DNA of 64,000 nucleotides from Mycobacterium sp. 1100029.7. GTDB taxonomy: Bacteria; Actinomycetota; Actinomycetes; Mycobacteriales; Mycobacteriaceae. The stretch is taken from NCBI RefSeq assembly GCF_001665235.1, contig NZ_LZSC01000047.1, positions 39,458 through 103,457 on the forward strand. Direction: 5' to 3'. This document shows positions 62,927 to 64,000 of this stretch, piece by piece. Every line of letters starts with the position of its first letter. The stretch's first letter is position 1. The translations under genes and the position numbers were made by a program. The notes beneath the pieces are model-generated. The model had not been told where the DNA came from, searched no databases, and was given only the letters and a program-made list of their open reading frames with translations.

Positions 62927-63050
62927 CGCGGATTTTGCGGTGCAGTGAAAACTTCACCGAACTCACTGTGCCCGTTCGCTATTAGTTGCCCCGATCCATC
63001 TGGCTAGCTTTGCTCGGCCGCCCCTAGAGTTCCGCCCAAGGGGGGCCGAG

Positions 63051-63188
63051 ATGAACGGGGCAGTCATGTCACGAGTTGTCACCAAGCTTGTTCTTGCCGC
63101 GGCGCTAACCTTCGCCACCCTGAGCGTGACGGCCGCCGGTTGCGGCGCGACAGTCACCTCGACGTCGCCGCACGCCGCCAACATGTAA
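63051..63188 (+). CDS. 45-aa exported peptide
   Basis: ATG at 63051 with AAGGGGGG upstream (or ATG at 63066) encodes a short precursor. It has a basic N end, a hydrophobic core (KLVLAAALTFATLSVTAAG) and a single Cys followed by ATVTSTSPHAANM. The segment TAAGC is a poor lipobox, so it may be a secreted peptide or a lipopeptide. No family is recognised. It is the first of three small exported proteins. Confidence 0.5.
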   Translation: MNGAVMSRVVTKLVLAAALTFATLSVTAAGCGATVTSTSPHAANM

Positions 63189-63246
63189 GTCCCCCGACGT
63201 GGCAATTGCACGGATTCTGCCCCGCGGACGCGGTGCTCGCCGTAAT

Positions 63247-63274
63247 CTCACAACCCGCACAGAAAGGTTGTGAG
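63247..63274 (+). promoter_or_regulatory. Inverted repeat over the ribosome site of the excalibur gene
   Basis: CTCACAACC (63247-63255) and GGTTGTGAG (63266-63274) form a perfect 9-bp inverted repeat with a 10-nt spacer ending 2 nt before the ATG. In RNA the hairpin would hide the GAAAGG ribosome site; in DNA it is a good operator. A partly similar string (CCTCACAAC...AAAGGAG) recurs near 63870. Confidence 0.55.
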
Positions 63275-63276
63275 GC

Positions 63277-63489
63277 ATGCAGATTCGCGTGTTTGTTGCC
63301 GCGCTGGCCGTGGTTGCCGGCGCACTGAGTATTGGCGTGACCGTCTCGCCGGCGGCGCAGGCCGACCCGCCCTATGCCAACTGCAAGGCGGCGGCAAAGG
63401 ACGGGCGCTACAACATCCCGCGCGGGGATCCTGCCTATCAGCCGAAGCTAGACCGCGACAACGACGGCATCGCTTGCGAATCCCACTGA
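63277..63489 (+). CDS. Secreted excalibur calcium-binding protein
   Basis: A 70-aa precursor. The signal peptide (1-29; VFVAALAVVAGALSIGVTVSP then AQA|DP) leads to a single excalibur domain of about 40 aa: YANCKAAAKDGRYNIPRGDPAYQPKLDRDNDGIACE with the DxDxDGxxCE calcium loop. The domain is complete. It would be free in the cell envelope. The physiological role is unknown. Confidence 0.9.
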   Translation: MQIRVFVAALAVVAGALSIGVTVSPAAQADPPYANCKAAAKDGRYNIPRGDPAYQPKLDRDNDGIACESH

Positions 63490-63499
63490 ACGACAGGAA

Positions 63500-63814
63500 T
63501 TAATCGTCGACGTGGTTCGGCGGCTGGCCGAGCGGCACGGGCTGCGCCGGGTCGACCGGATAACACTCGGGCGGCGGGGTGATGTCCTCGATCACTCCCT
63601 TACCGCCGTAGACCGGATAGCTCGCACCCTGGTGGCACCGCTCCCAAGTTCCGTCCGGATTGACCGGTTTATCGCAGTACGACTCTCCCGGAATGATCCC
63701 GGGCTGACAGCCTGCCGAGGCGGTCGGAGCCGTCCCGATACCCATTGCGATTCCGCCGATAGTTAATGCTGCTCCCAGCGACGCGACACCGGCGACCCGC
63801 GCTGATTTCATCAT
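63500..63814 (-). CDS. Small secreted Cys/Pro-rich protein
   Basis: A 104-aa precursor from ATG at 63814 (or 63811). The signal peptide (residues about 1-35; VAGVASLGAALTIGGIAMGIG, then ASA|GC) precedes a mature domain with four Cys (CQPG, YCDKP, ERCHQG, ECYPV). This looks like the CDGP-type secreted proteins of mycobacteria. It converges on the excalibur gene with 10 bp between stops. The function is unknown. Confidence 0.8.
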   Translation of the reverse strand: MMKSARVAGVASLGAALTIGGIAMGIGTAPTASAGCQPGIIPGESYCDKPVNPDGTWERCHQGASYPVYGGKGVIEDITPPPECYPVDPAQPVPLGQPPNHVDD

Positions 63815-63927
63815 GACCGGGACGATACAGCTAATGGTCAGACCGCGCTTGTGAAGGGTATACGCCTCACAACAGCAAAGGAGTATGCGTGAGATCTTGC
63901 GCCGTACGGCGTGAGTGGAGCCTAGGG

Positions 63928-64000
63928 TGTCTGGGTTCATGACATAGGTGACAGATGAGTCGCGTCATGGGTGACACCTGCGTGTGTCGGTGATGAGTCG
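63928..64000. mobile_element. Possible left end of an insertion sequence, cut by the window edge
   Basis: From 63928 the sequence starts TGTCTGGG and carries repeated GGTGACA and GATGAGTCG units (63954-63962 and 63992-64000). This is the pattern seen at the ends of IS481-type mycobacterial elements. Just before it (63880-63927) lies AAAGGAGTATGCGTGAG, a ribosome site with a start codon, whose frame ends almost at once, so a gene may have been interrupted here. Only the first 73 bp are visible. Confidence 0.4.

Overview
This is chromosomal DNA of a high-GC Mycobacterium, very probably a slow-growing non-tuberculous species: it has PE/PPE genes, Esx-type secretion genes, and an almost complete run of genes in the order known near the M. 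tuberculosis replication origin. The window is inverted relative to H37Rv numbering. The right end corresponds to Rv0008c-Rv0020c (cwsA, ppiA, crgA, trpG, pknB, pknA, pbpA, rodA, pstP, fhaB, fhaA). The left end corresponds to Rv0036c-Rv0050 (up to ponA1). H37Rv comparisons are from memory of gene order and protein length, not from an alignment.

Left third (1-25.4 kb): ponA1, two small conserved genes, a PadR regulator followed by ino1, then a four-gene block with touching ends (F420-type oxidoreductase, sulfotransferase, TIM-barrel isomerase, DUF1214-like protein) that I do not remember between ino1 and Rv0045c in H37Rv. After the Rv0045c/Rv0044c/Rv0043c equivalents comes an inserted amino-acid ABC importer. 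Next are MarR, SDR, leuS, the proline-rich 28 kDa antigen, a membrane protein, an SBF-like transporter, YqgE, an MFS permease and a mycothiol-dependent-isomerase-like protein.

Middle (25.4-40.7 kb): the most interesting segment. A long minus-strand gene series runs from an XRE regulator (Rv0023-like), divergent from whiB5, through a P60 endopeptidase, two DUF4226-type proteins, an EspC-like small helical protein, further Rv0028-Rv0030-like proteins and several tiny ORFs. It continues directly into eccB, a full-length three-ATPase eccC, a PE gene and a PPE gene, all closest to the ESX-2 type. The rest of an ESX system (EsxA/B pair, EspG, EccD, MycP, EccE, EccA) is absent; the next gene is the Rv0036c equivalent, only 4 bp away. 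This suggests that the Rv0022c-Rv0030 genes are the regulatory and accessory half of a WhiB5-linked type VII secretion module.

Between whiB5 and a tRNA-Leu (40.7-49.1 kb) lies accessory DNA: acyl-CoA dehydrogenase, pirin plus acetyltransferase, a PPE-SVP protein with a SHOCT-like tail, an SCO6745-like protein, an atypical Baeyer-Villiger-type monooxygenase and small orphan ORFs. From 49.4 kb the conserved division and cell-wall signalling operon fhaA-fhaB-pstP-rodA-pbpA-pknA-pknB follows, mostly with overlapping stop and start codons, and with a MIRU-like insertion between fhaB and pstP. The extreme right holds three small secreted proteins and what looks like the end of an insertion sequence.
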